Assembly: GCF_000499845.2 (NCBI RefSeq)
Contig: NC_023755.2
Location: 37,460,023-37,524,022 of the forward strand
DNA from: Phaseolus vulgaris
Lineage: Eukaryota > Streptophyta > Magnoliopsida > Fabales > Fabaceae
Reading direction: 5' to 3'
Length of the DNA stretch: 64,000 nucleotides
Below the pieces are notes generated by a model. The model ran no database searches. It was not told the DNA's origin and worked only from the letters and a program-made list of their open reading frames with translations. Within the stretch, counting starts at the first letter, position 1, and each line of letters starts with the position of its first letter. Position numbers and translations under genes: made by a program. Positions 1 to 11,599 of the stretch are shown here, piece by piece.

Positions 1-93
1 AAAAATAAAAATACAAGAAAGGGTAGAATTTCTTAAGTATTGTCTGAAAGAGTGCAGTTAGACAATGTGTTTGTATTTATCTACTAAAAACAA

Positions 94-505
94 CTATTAA
101 ATAAAATTTAATTTTAGAGACAAAACTAATTAGTTATTATATTAATTGAATTGGAAATCATTTTATAAATTAAAAAATCTATTGGTATATAAAGTAGTTT
201 CTATTATTAATAAAAATTTATAAAGTAGTTTTAAAATTAGTATTTAACCATTAGCTATCTACTAGCTACTAATATTTTATATTCTAAATTAGTTTTTATT
301 AGTCTTTTAGAAATAATTTAGAATCTTAAATATTAGTAGCTAAAATCTTGATAGCTAATTTAGATACCAATTTAAAAATTATTTTATAATTTTTTTATTA
401 ATAATAGAAATCACTTTAGATACTAATAATTTTTAGTATATAAAATAGTATCTAATTTAGTGACTAATTATTTTTTTTTCTAAATTTGGTTGCTATTTAA
501 TAAAA
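94..505. repeat. Foldback (MITE-like) repeat, copy 1
   Basis: The two halves are approximately inverted copies of each other. The right half, read in reverse, repeats words of the left half such as TTTCTATTATTAATAAAAA, GCTACTAATATTT and TTCTAAATTAG, with the centre near 295-300. The outer ends share a TATTAAATA word. A related element lies at 23133-23575. This structure fits a non-autonomous DNA transposon that can fold into a long hairpin. The boundaries are approximate and no clear target duplication was found, so the superfamily is not assigned. Confidence 0.6.
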
Positions 506-760
506 AAAAAATTAGTCAAATGACTTAAGGAGCTATATTGTTATTGTAAGTACTTTTATTGAAATTTAGAATTAGTGAGTTTAATGTTGTTTGTGTTTCT
601 GAATTATACGACTAATAGTATATTTTAATTTATCTCTGTTTTAGAGGTGTTAATACGTGTATATATAATTTAAGAAGACATATATAGTTCAAATGATATA
701 TGGGATGAGTCAAATGGCTTCATTCCTTAAATTCCTTCCTTTTTTTTTATAAAAAAACAG

Positions 761-810
761 TGTAAATATTCTTGCACTTTTTTATTGTAAATATTCTTGC
801 ACTTTTTTAT
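761..810. repeat. 25-bp direct tandem duplication
   Basis: The unit TGTAAATATTCTTGCACTTT followed by TTTAT occurs twice back to back (761-785 and 786-810) with no difference seen. It is probably a recent replication-slippage event. Confidence 0.85.
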
Positions 811-2187
811 TAATGTATATATAGGATAACAAAATAGGTAAAACACATCCCAAAAATCATAACCCTAAAGTTGGGTGAAAAAAATGAAATATTAATAAAA
901 CAAAAAAGATAATAAAGTGAAAAAAAAAATCAAAGAAACAAATTTGGGTTTCTTCGCTTCTTCAATGACCTTCTTATCCTTCTTTTCACCCCATTTTCTC
1001 ACTTTCGTACACCGCCCCGCCTCCTGGAACTATCTGCGCACCCCTACCTTTCTTGAACTGCACACACGTCCTCACTGTTTTCCACCTCTGATAAGTTCAT
1101 TATCGCTGCTGACGACACGAAGCTTGTGGACGATAGTAGCCTCGTCATGCCGGTGGAAGTGGTTTAACTATGCTGGAAGTACAATCGTCTCCAACAACTA
1201 TTTAGCAAAGAAGAATGACACTTTAAACCCTAAATACTTTAAAAATTCCAATTTTTTGTTAAATTCCTTCCTTCAAATGAGAAGAACCTCATTCAAAGAC
1301 ATACTTGTTAATTGAGTAGTATGACATTTATAATAAATTAAGTTTTACTTAAAAAATGTTGCTCAAACTATGTGTCCAGCCAAAATGACATTTTATGATT
1401 GGTGAAAGAGTTAATTACTTGTTTTACTTGTTTAAGTTAATTTAAAGAGTTTAAATAGTGTATAATTATACTTAATTTTGTATTCTATATTTCTAAAGTT
1501 TTATTTCACTTAAATTAGTTACGATTGGTTGTTGAATAAATTTGATAAGTGATGAGCTTATATTTGACATATGAAGTGAAATGATCATTACAATATGATT
1601 GGTGCAAGAGTTAGTTACATAAAAAAAAAAAATTCACTTAAGAGTTTAGAGTTTAGAGTTTAGGATTTATGGTTGTGGTTGAAATATACTTTAAGTATTA
1701 AGTTATGAAATGAATATTGTAAATGAAATATTTAAATTTTTATTGATCATCCAAACTATATAGACAAATATATTAGTTGTTGAAAAATTAATGGAGATTT
1801 CTATCACCAATTATGGGATGAAGAATTATCAAGAAATAGATAAACATATAAGAAACTTCCATGTCATATTCTGTTTAGAAATGAAATTGTGAAATAATTT
1901 TGTGTTTATGTGAAATAATTGTGTGTTTATGATGAAAAATATAATTATATTAATATCAAACCTACTAATTTAATATTATTTTTTAAAGCCATTTAATATT
2001 GAAATGATGTTGTTTTATTTTTTAGTAACTTTTCTAAGTAATGAATGCGTTTAGTATAATTTATGGTGTTTTATACCTTATCCTTATCGTGTGAAGTAGT
2101 TATGTTTGTTATTCTTAATGCAACTTTGGAACATCTCATAGATATTAATAATACAGGAGAGTCTATGTTTTAGTTTTGAGATTGTAT

Positions 2188-2213
2188 TTATATATATATA
2201 TATATATATATAT
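2188..2213. repeat. (TA)n microsatellite
   Basis: A run of alternating T and A about 26 bases long in AT-rich intergenic sequence. Confidence 0.9.
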
Positions 2214-5200
2214 TTTACGTTATTAAATTTTATTTTACTAAATAATATTGAAATCATTGTACGTTTAACTAAATTCATATTATTTTTACTAATATTTTGT
2301 AAAGTGTAAAATTATTACAATCAAACATTACAACATAAACAAAATAAATAAAACAGCTTTGAAATATGTTCATCTTCAAGAATATATCAAAAACCACTCA
2401 ATCAAACATTCAATAGTTTCTTTTAAGAAAATTCAATAATAATAAACTACAGAAATAGAATAAAATATAAAAAAAATGCATATTAGTTTTGAAGTATGTG
2501 GGAACTAGATTCGAAGTTAGGTAAAATCCTATTAAGTATTAGCTTTTGGAGAAACTTTTTTTTTTTTTATTCATTCTAACAAAACAAGTTACTTATTATT
2601 ATTTTAACAGGTTTTTGTATGGATGATTGGCTCATTTTAATTTTAAGGGGAAAAAAAATAAAGCATACCAAACTTTATTTAAGATTTTTTTCTCTCCCTG
2701 AAATTAATATTTTTGCAAAAGAAGGGTTGCATCTCCATTTTGATCTTTCAAAACACGTTGGTCCCACATTGAAAATTAGTACCATCAATTATTTTATCGG
2801 ATGGTCCATCTCTATTTCTTTTTGCAGGAATCAAAATAAATAAATGTAAAAATAAAAATTAGTATTTTCGAACAATCAAAATAAAAATGTAAATAAATAA
2901 AAAAATATTGAATATGAAATAAGATAATTACGTCTTTCATTTTTTTTTTGTGAATTTAGGTTATTTAAACAGTGGGGATTTTTTTATAATCACTAATAAA
3001 AATTAACATTTAAAATTATACTAGTTTCAGAATTTATGGTGTTTATACTTTATTTTAATAAAATATTTAATATTAAAATTTAAATTAATGATAAGTGTAT
3101 TTTTATCTTTAACATTGTTATTTTTAGATTTAATTAACTTTTAATTATCTAATAAATTTGGATGTTTTCTATTAAAAGTTTGGATTAAAAAAAATATTTA
3201 TTGAGTGTTTAAACATATATATTTTTTAAATATCTAATATAATATTTATTATTAATGGGATGATATGATGGATATTTTTTTTTCTAATTTATTAAAAAAC
3301 TTCTATTTATTTTCAATTTTTTTCATCCGTAAATTTGGGTCAAACTTGTTCATTCTCTCTTTAAGCGTGACTTCACCAAAAATTAGAGAAGATTAGTGAA
3401 AAAATATACACGTTAATCAATAAGTTTGAGAATAATAATTATAAGATTCCGGTGATAGCAAAGTCAAGTATATTACCAATGTACTTGACCTTGACAAAAA
3501 AAATAAAAATAGTTTGACAATTTTTTAATAAAAATATCTAAATTTATAAGTTATTTCAAAATTAATTAAATATTGTATTTACTAATAAAATCACTATGAC
3601 AAACTATTTCTTATTTGTTCACTTTTTTATAATAATAAAAAAATATATGATTAAAAAATTAATTCTTATAATAAAATTTATTAAAAAATATTATTAAAAT
3701 TTATATTAAATTTTTAAAAATAATACATAAAAATAATCAAAAAATTATTATTATTTATAATATTATAATTATATAATAGGAACATTTGTAATTTTTTATG
3801 AAAATAAAAATAAATTATAATGAATTTTATATAAAAAAATAATTATAACATATTTGAATTTGTATTTAAAAAATTATAATTATAATCATATAATAAGCAT
3901 TTTTTCGACCTTTATATAGATTTTACTATATTGTGTCCACTTTAATATGTTTTTTCTCCATTGTATGCTTTCTTACTTACTTTAGTAAATAATAAAGTAT
4001 TAGTCTTTTAAGTGTTTTTTAATAATTATACTTGTACTAAATTCTTGTTTTTAAAGTATACTCAAATTTAGATTAATAAATTACAAATTTTTTAATATTT
4101 TATATTTATTTATATAGATTAGTCTCAGACCCACCATAAATATTAAAAAATTAGACAGAACAACTTCTCACCTCTATTTAAGTTGTTTCTTTAAACACCT
4201 ACATGTAAAATGTAAAAATCTTTATCACAAATAGAGTTTAATTTTCATATATTATCAATGTAGTATATTATCAATTAATTAAGAACAATTTTAAATATAC
4301 CTTTTAAAGTAACTAAAATGATATATAATAATGTATAACTAAATAGTATTACCTTTTAATTAAATTATTATAAAACCCATTTCTTATGAAACGTACAAAA
4401 ATAAAATAAAATTGTACAAACTATGTTTATTCTTACATCAATATTCGAAAAGTGATATAAAGTTAGACGTGATCTACTCATTTCTTGAAAATAAGATAAA
4501 AAATAGTTGTATAATATTCTCTTGGTCTTTGTCGGTGATCTGCATGAATTTTTGTATTTTCTTTTACAAATAAATCACTACATTAAATCTGAAATGATAA
4601 AATGATTTAAATAATAATAATAATAATAATTTGTTTGAGATCCACCTATTTTTGCTTTAAACAAATGCTTTTAGATCCATATCTCATGCTCCTCCATCAC
4701 CCTTACCAACACATTTGACCACCATTTTTTCTTACTTTTCAAGATTTTATTCATTCATTCAGAAAAAAAAAACCAAATGCATAAGTCAAAAATTTCTACC
4801 TTCATAATTTATTTAAAAAATAACACAATTAAAAACTTTATAAGGATTATTGAATTGCCCTATTTATCATTTTTAGGAAAGTATTTTCACATGCGTTATG
4901 TAATAATTAAAATTTATTCTTAAAAAATATTTTTCTTTTAATGGGGTATTTCAGTTTTTCTCGAGCAATGTTCCTAAAGGTTTAGCATGATAATCACGCG
5001 TTTTAACGTTAAGAATGCGAGACAAAAAGCTTAAATCTAACAAATTATCAGAAAATGATAAACGTTAGATCTTGTTTTTTTATAAGTCTAACTTTTGGAA
5101 GTGTACAAAACCATAATAATTACTTGTGTAAACAATAAGAAAGGGTTTTGTTTTAATAGAAGAGAATTAAATGAATATAATAAATAAAAATTTGGTATGA

Positions 5201-5339
5201 AATAGATGGAATACTATTATGGAAAGGGAAATATTTATTGGAGTCACTAGAGGAGGATGAGGGTTTCCGCATGGAAGCAGCGCTAGTGGCGCAGGAAAAT
5301 AAAACCTAATTTACCAAATTCAGACACAGAGATTCTCAT

Positions 5340-5882
5340 TCCTCAACATCTTCTTATGTGTTCTGTCTAATTAATCCTCAATTTTCTTCTATCTTTCTCT
5401 CTCTCCCTCTCCAAATTACTACAATGTGCTCCATTTCCTCACTCCACCCAACCCATGTCTGAGGTTTTTCAAGCTCTCCCCTTTTTTTCCTTTTTTTTTC
5501 TCTTCCTTGTTTATCTCTCTCTTTTTCTTTCCTTTTAAAATCAGATATTGCACGCATTTTCCCTTTTTGTTTGTGATTTTGTTTTTCTTTCCAACTTTGA
5601 GAAATTGTGAAAGACTGGTGTTTTACTGTTTTTAGCTGGTTTTTTTTTTCTTTGTGAATATTTACAAGGCACATCCTCATTGCCGCTAAGTTAAATGCCT
5701 TATTATCTAAATTACACCAGAGAACATGGCATAAATTCTGATTTTTTGATGATGTTTAACTAGTGATGGGGGGTTTGTGTTGTTTATTTTTCAAATGTCT
5801 TCTGTTGTGTTCGAGCAGGGAATGACAATGTGTGTTTGCTGTTTCTTATGTACTGTAGTGTTTCGAACCGGATATTGCTAAC
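5340..5882 (+). promoter_or_regulatory. Presumed 5' leader of the GATA gene
   Basis: A strong pyrimidine tract (TTTCTCTCTCTCCCTCTCC, about 5390-5412, then further TTTTTTCC/CTCTCT runs to 5540) precedes the first coding exon, as is common in plant 5' untranslated leaders. A possible leader intron could end at the AG in GAGCAG at about 5814-5819, just before the upstream ORF. The pyrimidine tract also creates open frames on both strands (5378-5680), which are low-complexity artefacts. The transcription start was not located. Confidence 0.4.
5822..5881 (+). promoter_or_regulatory. Upstream ORF, 19 codons, ending 1 nt before the GATA start
   Basis: An ATG at 5822 opens a 19-codon frame (beginning MTMCVCCFLC) that ends at TAA 5879-5881. 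The main GATA ATG starts at 5883, so stop and start are separated by one base. If the mature leader contains this stretch, ribosomes must either leak past two upstream AUGs (5822 and 5828, same frame) or reinitiate immediately. Repression of translation is an inference; the frame itself is directly visible. Confidence 0.5.
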
Positions 5883-8800
5883 ATGAAGGACTCTTGGTTT
5901 TTCGACAATAACTTCAATGGTCTGTCTGATGATATTTTTGATGATGTCGTGGGCTTTTTTGATTTCCCACTGGAAGATGTGGAAGAAGACTGGGATTCTC
6001 AATTTAAATGCCTTGAAGACCAACATTCTGAGATTTTTTCAGCGTCATCAAATGGGCTGTGTGGCAAAACTCAAACTGAAAACCCCCAACTTGGGACGGA
6101 GTTCTCTGTTTCTGTGAGTATTCTGTCCACAGTTATGGTTTGTAGGAATGTAGATTGTGATATCTTTAACCCACTAAATTCTTCTCTTTCATGTTGACCC
6201 CGTGTTTTAAATCGTGGTCGTGATTTTAGTTAGTTTTGTTGCTGATATTACGGGAAAATGTAGCTGAGTCAAACGACCTTGAAAATGATGTGACCTCAAT
6301 TGTGGTTGAAGACTGTTTTTTTTTAGACCATAATTGTCCATATCCAATTAGTTATGTACATGGAAAGTGATGATGAACCCTGGATGCACTGTACTTATAT
6401 TTGATGAACTAACTATGTGGATGTTTTTGTTATGTGAAACCGAAATTACATGAATGCATCCAAAGGAGAAATTTTGTTGATCTGGGTCCTTTGGTTCGGA
6501 TGCTGGAATGACCGGTTTGTTTCATGTTATCTATAATTTCTGAATGAAATGTTCTTGCTGAACTTTCATCACAAACCTTTGACAAGAGATGTTAATTCTG
6601 TTATTTAGACAACTAAGAGTTTGTACAGTGGTTATTCCTAAAATGTTGTCTTGGAATTTGTCGGATTGGCAAAACAAAAATATTGGCAATTAAAATACTC
6701 CTTGCGTAAGAGAATAGATTTGATGATGAATTTGTTATAATCTAGGAGATCTAAGAGAAGAGGCCAAGCCCGGGTACAATTGGAAAGTTGTGCCTTCACG
6801 ACAGGTTGGTCATGGACTAAAATCCCCAAACAGTCTCATTGCATGTGCAATGTGCCATCCCCCATACCTTCATGTAGCGAGGAGCCTTCAAGTATTATAA
6901 AGGTTAAAGATACGGGGTTAGGTGCATTTACTTAAAGGCAGGATTATTGAGCAACTTTTTAATTGCATAGCACATGCTTTATTGTTTACTAATGATCTGT
7001 TTCCACAAGTAAAGAGTAGAAGCAGCAGCAGTCTGAATTCCCTTGAAACTATGTTGCCAATTTCATTTTCTCATTCTCTGCAGTAACAGGATATAATAAT
7101 AAAACATGTAGTTGTTAACAAATTTAGGCGAAGAATTTCTATATTTTATCTACTACCGAGTCAAAATGTCCTGGAAAAGCTGCTATTATTCTGTTTATAG
7201 TGCTCAGTGTTTTTGGACCTGAAGTTGGAACTTCAGGGTTGTGTGACAATGTGAGGAGGAAGGTTGGAAGCATGATGATTATCTCCTTCCTCCACCATTC
7301 AAGTTTCAGAAACGCCCTCTCTTGGTATACATTTTGGATGGCATTAGAATGTTTAAAGAAAGACAAAAGAGGAAGAAAGTGAGAAAAAGTTAAGAAGATT
7401 GGCCGGAAAATGAGTCATCTGATTAATTTTTAATACAGTTTATCAATCATAACTGTCAGGTTCTAAAATTGAAATTTTACTACTGTTGAAATTATGGGCT
7501 TTTAGGTATAGAGTGAGGAATAGAGATAAAAGAGTTTGAAACAGTAAATTGATATTAATAAAGATGTATTCATAAAACCTAGAGCACTAATCCATGTGTA
7601 AGGAATTATGATAACTCACGAGATTAGGAGGAAATAGGAAAACTGATCCTATGAGATAATCTAAGATATTAGACATTCGAAGAATTGCAGTTACTTTTTC
7701 AGTTATATATATGTGTGAGTGTATTCAGCATCAATTTTATTCAGTTAAATTTGTGTTAAAATGTTTGAAAGAGGTGTAATAACATGAGCTTCCTTATAAT
7801 TAATTTGCACGATAAGTTGATATTTCGAAATTTATTGGTGAATGAATCTTAAATCTCAACAACACCATAGAACTCTTGCCATATGTTATTTTGGGTGTTT
7901 CTCTCATAAAGTGATTAAGTTGTGGTAACAAAGCTTGGATTTTTTAAGTGTTTAGATATTTTGAATGGTGAATGAGTGTGACATGTTTTCGTAGAACGAT
8001 GTAAAAATTTGCTCTCCTAAGAAGTGGATGATTAAAAGAATGCATCTCTTGTGTGCTTGTATTTGGTAAGTGGTGGGGTACAGTTCTAAATATCAGATCC
8101 CTTGACCCAAGCTATTTCTGTCTCCATGGCTTAATTAAAGAAACTCTTTTGACATGGTTGGATGGCTGATACTAATTGGCTGGGGATGAGTATTGAGTTC
8201 TCGATTGTGTATGTGTATACTGTTTTATGGCAATGAAATAGAAAATTATTTACATATCTGCAGTCACACTTTCTTAAGAGACAAGACTACCACATGGTAT
8301 TGCAAATTGAAATTGTAAAAAGATGCAAGTAGTTTGAGTGACTGTGTCTTTTTGTGCTGGACCCTGAAATGAGGATGTAAGTATATGGTAATTGATTACT
8401 ATGAGTATCAATTTTAGAACAGTAGCAGGGCTTTCACGTGATTAGATTTGTGGAGTATAAATGTAAATTTGAAAGAAATCAAACGGAATCCTCTCACTTG
8501 TTTATTCAAATAATCAAATCCACTGATGTTGCATCTGATTCTTGTTCTTTTTTATTTTTTTGTTGGTTTGATGATTGTTTGGCATTGCAGTGCAATGGGA
8601 TTTCCCCAATAAAACAGCTGGCAAAGGCTCCTGGACCAACATATGGAAAAACCATTCCCCTCAAGAATGTCACTTTCAATGGAAAAGATTTGCATCAATT
8701 CCGAACCTACAGCCCAGTTTCAGTTTTTGAAAGCAGCAGTTCTTCCTCCGTTGAGAATTCGAACTTTGATCGGCCTGTCATTCCAGTAAAGCGTGCTCGA

Positions 8801-9298
8801 AGTAAACGGCAGCGCCGTTCAAGCTTGAGTCCACTATTTTCCATTCCTTACATCCTTAACGCACAGGCTTTGCAAAATCAGCAAAGGACATCTGCCTCTG
8901 AATCAGATTTCGAAACAAATGTTGCTGGGAATATGTCAAACAAAGTAAAAAGCCACAGAAAAAAGGACTTGTCCCTGCTATCAGAAGATGTTGAGATGAT
9001 GAGATCCTCACATCTGGTGTCAGATCCCCCCAGAAAATGCATGCATTGTGAGGTGACAAAGACCCCACAATGGAGAGAGGGACCTATGGGTCCCAAAACA
9101 CTGTGCAATGCTTGTGGCGTTCGATACAGGTCAGGCCGCCTCTTTCCTGAATACCGGCCAGCAGCTAGCCCAACTTTTGTTTCATCATTGCACTCAAACT
9201 GTCACAAGAAGGTCGTGGAGATGAGAAGCAGAGTTGAGGAGGGTGTTAGGGGTTCTATGTTTGCTTCATCAAATCTCCATGGAAATTCTGTAGGATAA
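5883..9298 (+). CDS. GATA-type zinc finger transcription factor (class A)
   Basis: Two coding exons: 5883-6113 (77 codons) and 8591-9298, joined in phase 0 across a 2,477-bp intron with GTGAGT donor and TTGCAG acceptor, giving 312 aa. The protein should bind WGATAR sites in the nucleus. A single type IV finger, CX2CX18CX2C, uses Cys227, Cys230, Cys249 and Cys252 and is followed by the basic GVRYRSGRLFPEYRP tail typical of plant class A GATA factors. An acidic N terminus (DDIFDDVVGFFDFPLEDVEE) may activate transcription, and KRARSKRQRR (144-153) is a likely nuclear localisation signal. ATG 5883 is chosen because it opens the frame leading to the conserved splice; the in-frame extension upstream of exon 2 (from 8438) is intron. 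It may belong near GATA8/10/11, but I cannot fix the orthologue. No coding lesion seen. Confidence 0.93.
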
Positions 9299-9434
9299 TT
9301 TTTATGTTGGATTGATTATACTGAGGAAGAAACGGTAGTCCTAAACAGGATCCTCCTTGTTTGTTGTTTTCATTATAGTCTAATGTTATATTGCTTAGCT
9401 TCATTTGTTTAATTAATGTAAATTGATTGGTGAA

Positions 9435-9440
9435 AATAAA
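9435..9440 (+). terminator. Candidate poly(A) signal of the GATA gene
   Basis: A canonical AATAAA lies 137 bases after the stop codon in a T-rich 3' region. Plant polyadenylation signals are loose, so this is only a plausible site. Confidence 0.35.
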
Positions 9441-9442
9441 AG

Positions 9443-10398
9443 GTAGTAGCAGGTTAGTGCTTTGCGAGGAACCCGGGGAACATGGTATTGAATTGAGAAG
9501 GTTATGATGTAGTTTTGATTGTGGTGGTGGATGAAGCAGCCAGCAAAATTCTAACTGGATCGCATGCATGGCTGTGGTGTGGGGCAAAGAGTTATAAAGT
9601 AGGTGCAAGAATCTTTGCCATTGCTGATGCATGTGCCACCAGAACATAAAGTCAAGGATTAAATTGAGGCAAGGACAATAATACCACATGCCTCATAACA
9701 TGCCACAGCATTTTAAAGAAAGCACATGCATCGCTTTTTTTTTATGTTAGAAGACTTGCAAGCTAGATTAATGCTTTTCTATTCAGCTTCAAAATGGCTT
9801 TTTCACTTGCCCTTCATAACAGGCTAGTGGAATTTGTTTCTAGCAGAAGTGTTCAAAGGGCTGGCCTAATTTTTTTTAAAGGCTCATTATCGTTCTTTAT
9901 TGTTTTTATACTTTTGCCTAATTATGATTTTACTGTGCATTTTGAAATTGATATTTGATTATGATCTAAACGTTTATCTTGAATCCATTTACATTTACGT
10001 CTCTGCTTTTTATTGAACCCCTTTTCCTAGGCTGATTTTTAATGTTAAACCGTACATTTGAATGAAGCAACCAAGTTCAGACCTATCATCATGCCTTAAA
10101 ACCTCTTAGGGGAAGGACCTATATTCGGATGAATTGTTAACTTGATAACGCTAAATTATGTCATTTCATACTTAAAAAAAAATTAATGCTGTAATTGTAC
10201 TGATTTTCGCCAAATCCTCAACTTAATTGGTCTAAAGTTCGTGGTATTATTCTATTACTTTTATACAAAATAGCCAAACTTTTTTATTATTATTTTTTGA
10301 TAGTATCTATTGTAAAAGATAGCCCTAATTATTTTAGCGGCCCAAGAATGCACTAGTCTTATGGATCACAGGGGCTTTAATATATCAAGGAAAGCCCA
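9443..10398. other. Intergenic region
   Basis: I see no supportable gene here. The 144-codon frame on the minus strand at 9255-9689 runs into the GATA 3' end and has no recognisable domain. The sequence is moderately AT-rich without obvious repeats. Confidence 0.5.
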
Positions 10399-10791
10399 TA
10401 TAGTAAAGGCTGTTTCTTCCTGCACCTCCATAACTTCTCCAGCACCCAACAGGTAAGCAAAAGACCATTTTGTCCGTAAATAACACATTCTGATTCTCTA
10501 AAAATGTATTTTTTTCTATTTACACCTCCTGTTCCGAAAATATCTTTCAGATTTTCTTTTTCTTTAAAATAATACATTCCAGATTACTTTGGAAGGTATT
10601 TCTGAATTTAAAAATACTTTCTGAATTTTATAATATGGAAATATCTTCTGAATTATATAATCTAGTATTTTTTTTAAAAAAATTATTTTGTGTTATATAA
10701 TGGGAAAGATATTTTCAATTAAGAAATACTTTTTGGATTCTATAATCCGAGATTTTCTCATATCACACAGGAAGAAACAACCTATAGTAAA
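10399..10791. mobile_element. MULE-type MITE with 9-bp target duplication
   Basis: The element runs from 10408 (GGCTGTTTCTTCCTG) to 10782 and ends with the near-perfect inverted repeat (GGTTGTTTCTTCCTG read in reverse). It is flanked on both sides by the identical 9-mer TATAGTAAA (10399-10407 and 10783-10791). A 9-bp target duplication is the hallmark of Mutator-like transposons. The interior has no coding capacity but contains degenerate TTCTGAATTATATAATCTAG-like boxes, related to the box array in the copy at 28738-29172. Confidence 0.82.
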
Positions 10792-11599
10792 ATTTGTTTT
10801 ATTATGTCTAGACACCTCAAACCCGAAAGAACAAAAATATCTCTGCACCCAAACTCAAACATAAGATCTTAGTGTTATTTTTTTTTCCGGTTGTTGTGGG
10901 GTTTAAATAGATGCACACCTCTTTATTAATAAGCTACTTTTGAATTATTTTTAATAATTTAATGAAGGATTAATCTATCACCCGATGACTATGAAAAGAC
11001 TTGATGAGGCCAAAAAGGAATAAGTTTGAGAATGACTTTTCTGTTTTTCATAAATTGTTGTAACATCCTCCTTGCTTAAGTGGTTTTAATTTGAGGAGTT
11101 GGTATGTTGTTCCTTTTCAATGACAACTAGATACCAAATTTCAATCTAGCTTGCCATCATCACAAAGTGTTGTGCTTAATTTTTAATTCAATAAATATAT
11201 TTCTCTCTTTAAGATATACTTATATATTTTTTATTTTAAAATTCTCATTCCTTTCTTGTAAATGAATATGTATTGTATTTGAGTATTCTTTAATGTAGAT
11301 GTTTTTTTTATCACTCGAGACGTGATTAATAATTGGATCTGATCTATTATAAATTTTAGGCCATTGGAAGATGAAATTAAAATTCAGATAAAGTTTCAAA
11401 CTAATAATAGAGATATTTAAAATGCTAGAATAAACTATATGTGATACTTGAAATTATAGTTGCTAACAAGTGTCATGTACACAAATAAAATTTATAATAA
11501 ATCATTTTTTATTAGTAAAAAAAAATTAAAATGGAAGTGTTTCAACTTTTATACAAGTGCCAAAATCCTCACTGCCTAGTTTAAAATTTAGAAGCATTA

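Larger units (their letters stand above)
1..5330. other. AT-rich intergenic region
   Basis: Apart from the repeats listed separately, I see no supportable gene in this stretch. It is dominated by A/T runs and short broken reading frames. A compositionally different patch at about 960-1190 (more C/G, several CCC/CGC words) contains a 132-codon open frame from 917, but that frame starts at a GTG, has a low-complexity composition and matches no family I recognise. It may be a captured gene fragment or an old transposon interior. Confidence 0.6.

Noticed and set aside
8438..8590. Extension of GATA exon 2 to an upstream start
   Set aside because: It lies before the TTGCAG acceptor at 8590, has intron-like T-rich sequence, and the exon 1 to exon 2 join at 8591 is in phase.
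9255..9689. 144-codon minus-strand frame at the GATA 3' end
   Set aside because: It overlaps the GATA terminal codons and 3' untranslated region, with no recognisable domain.
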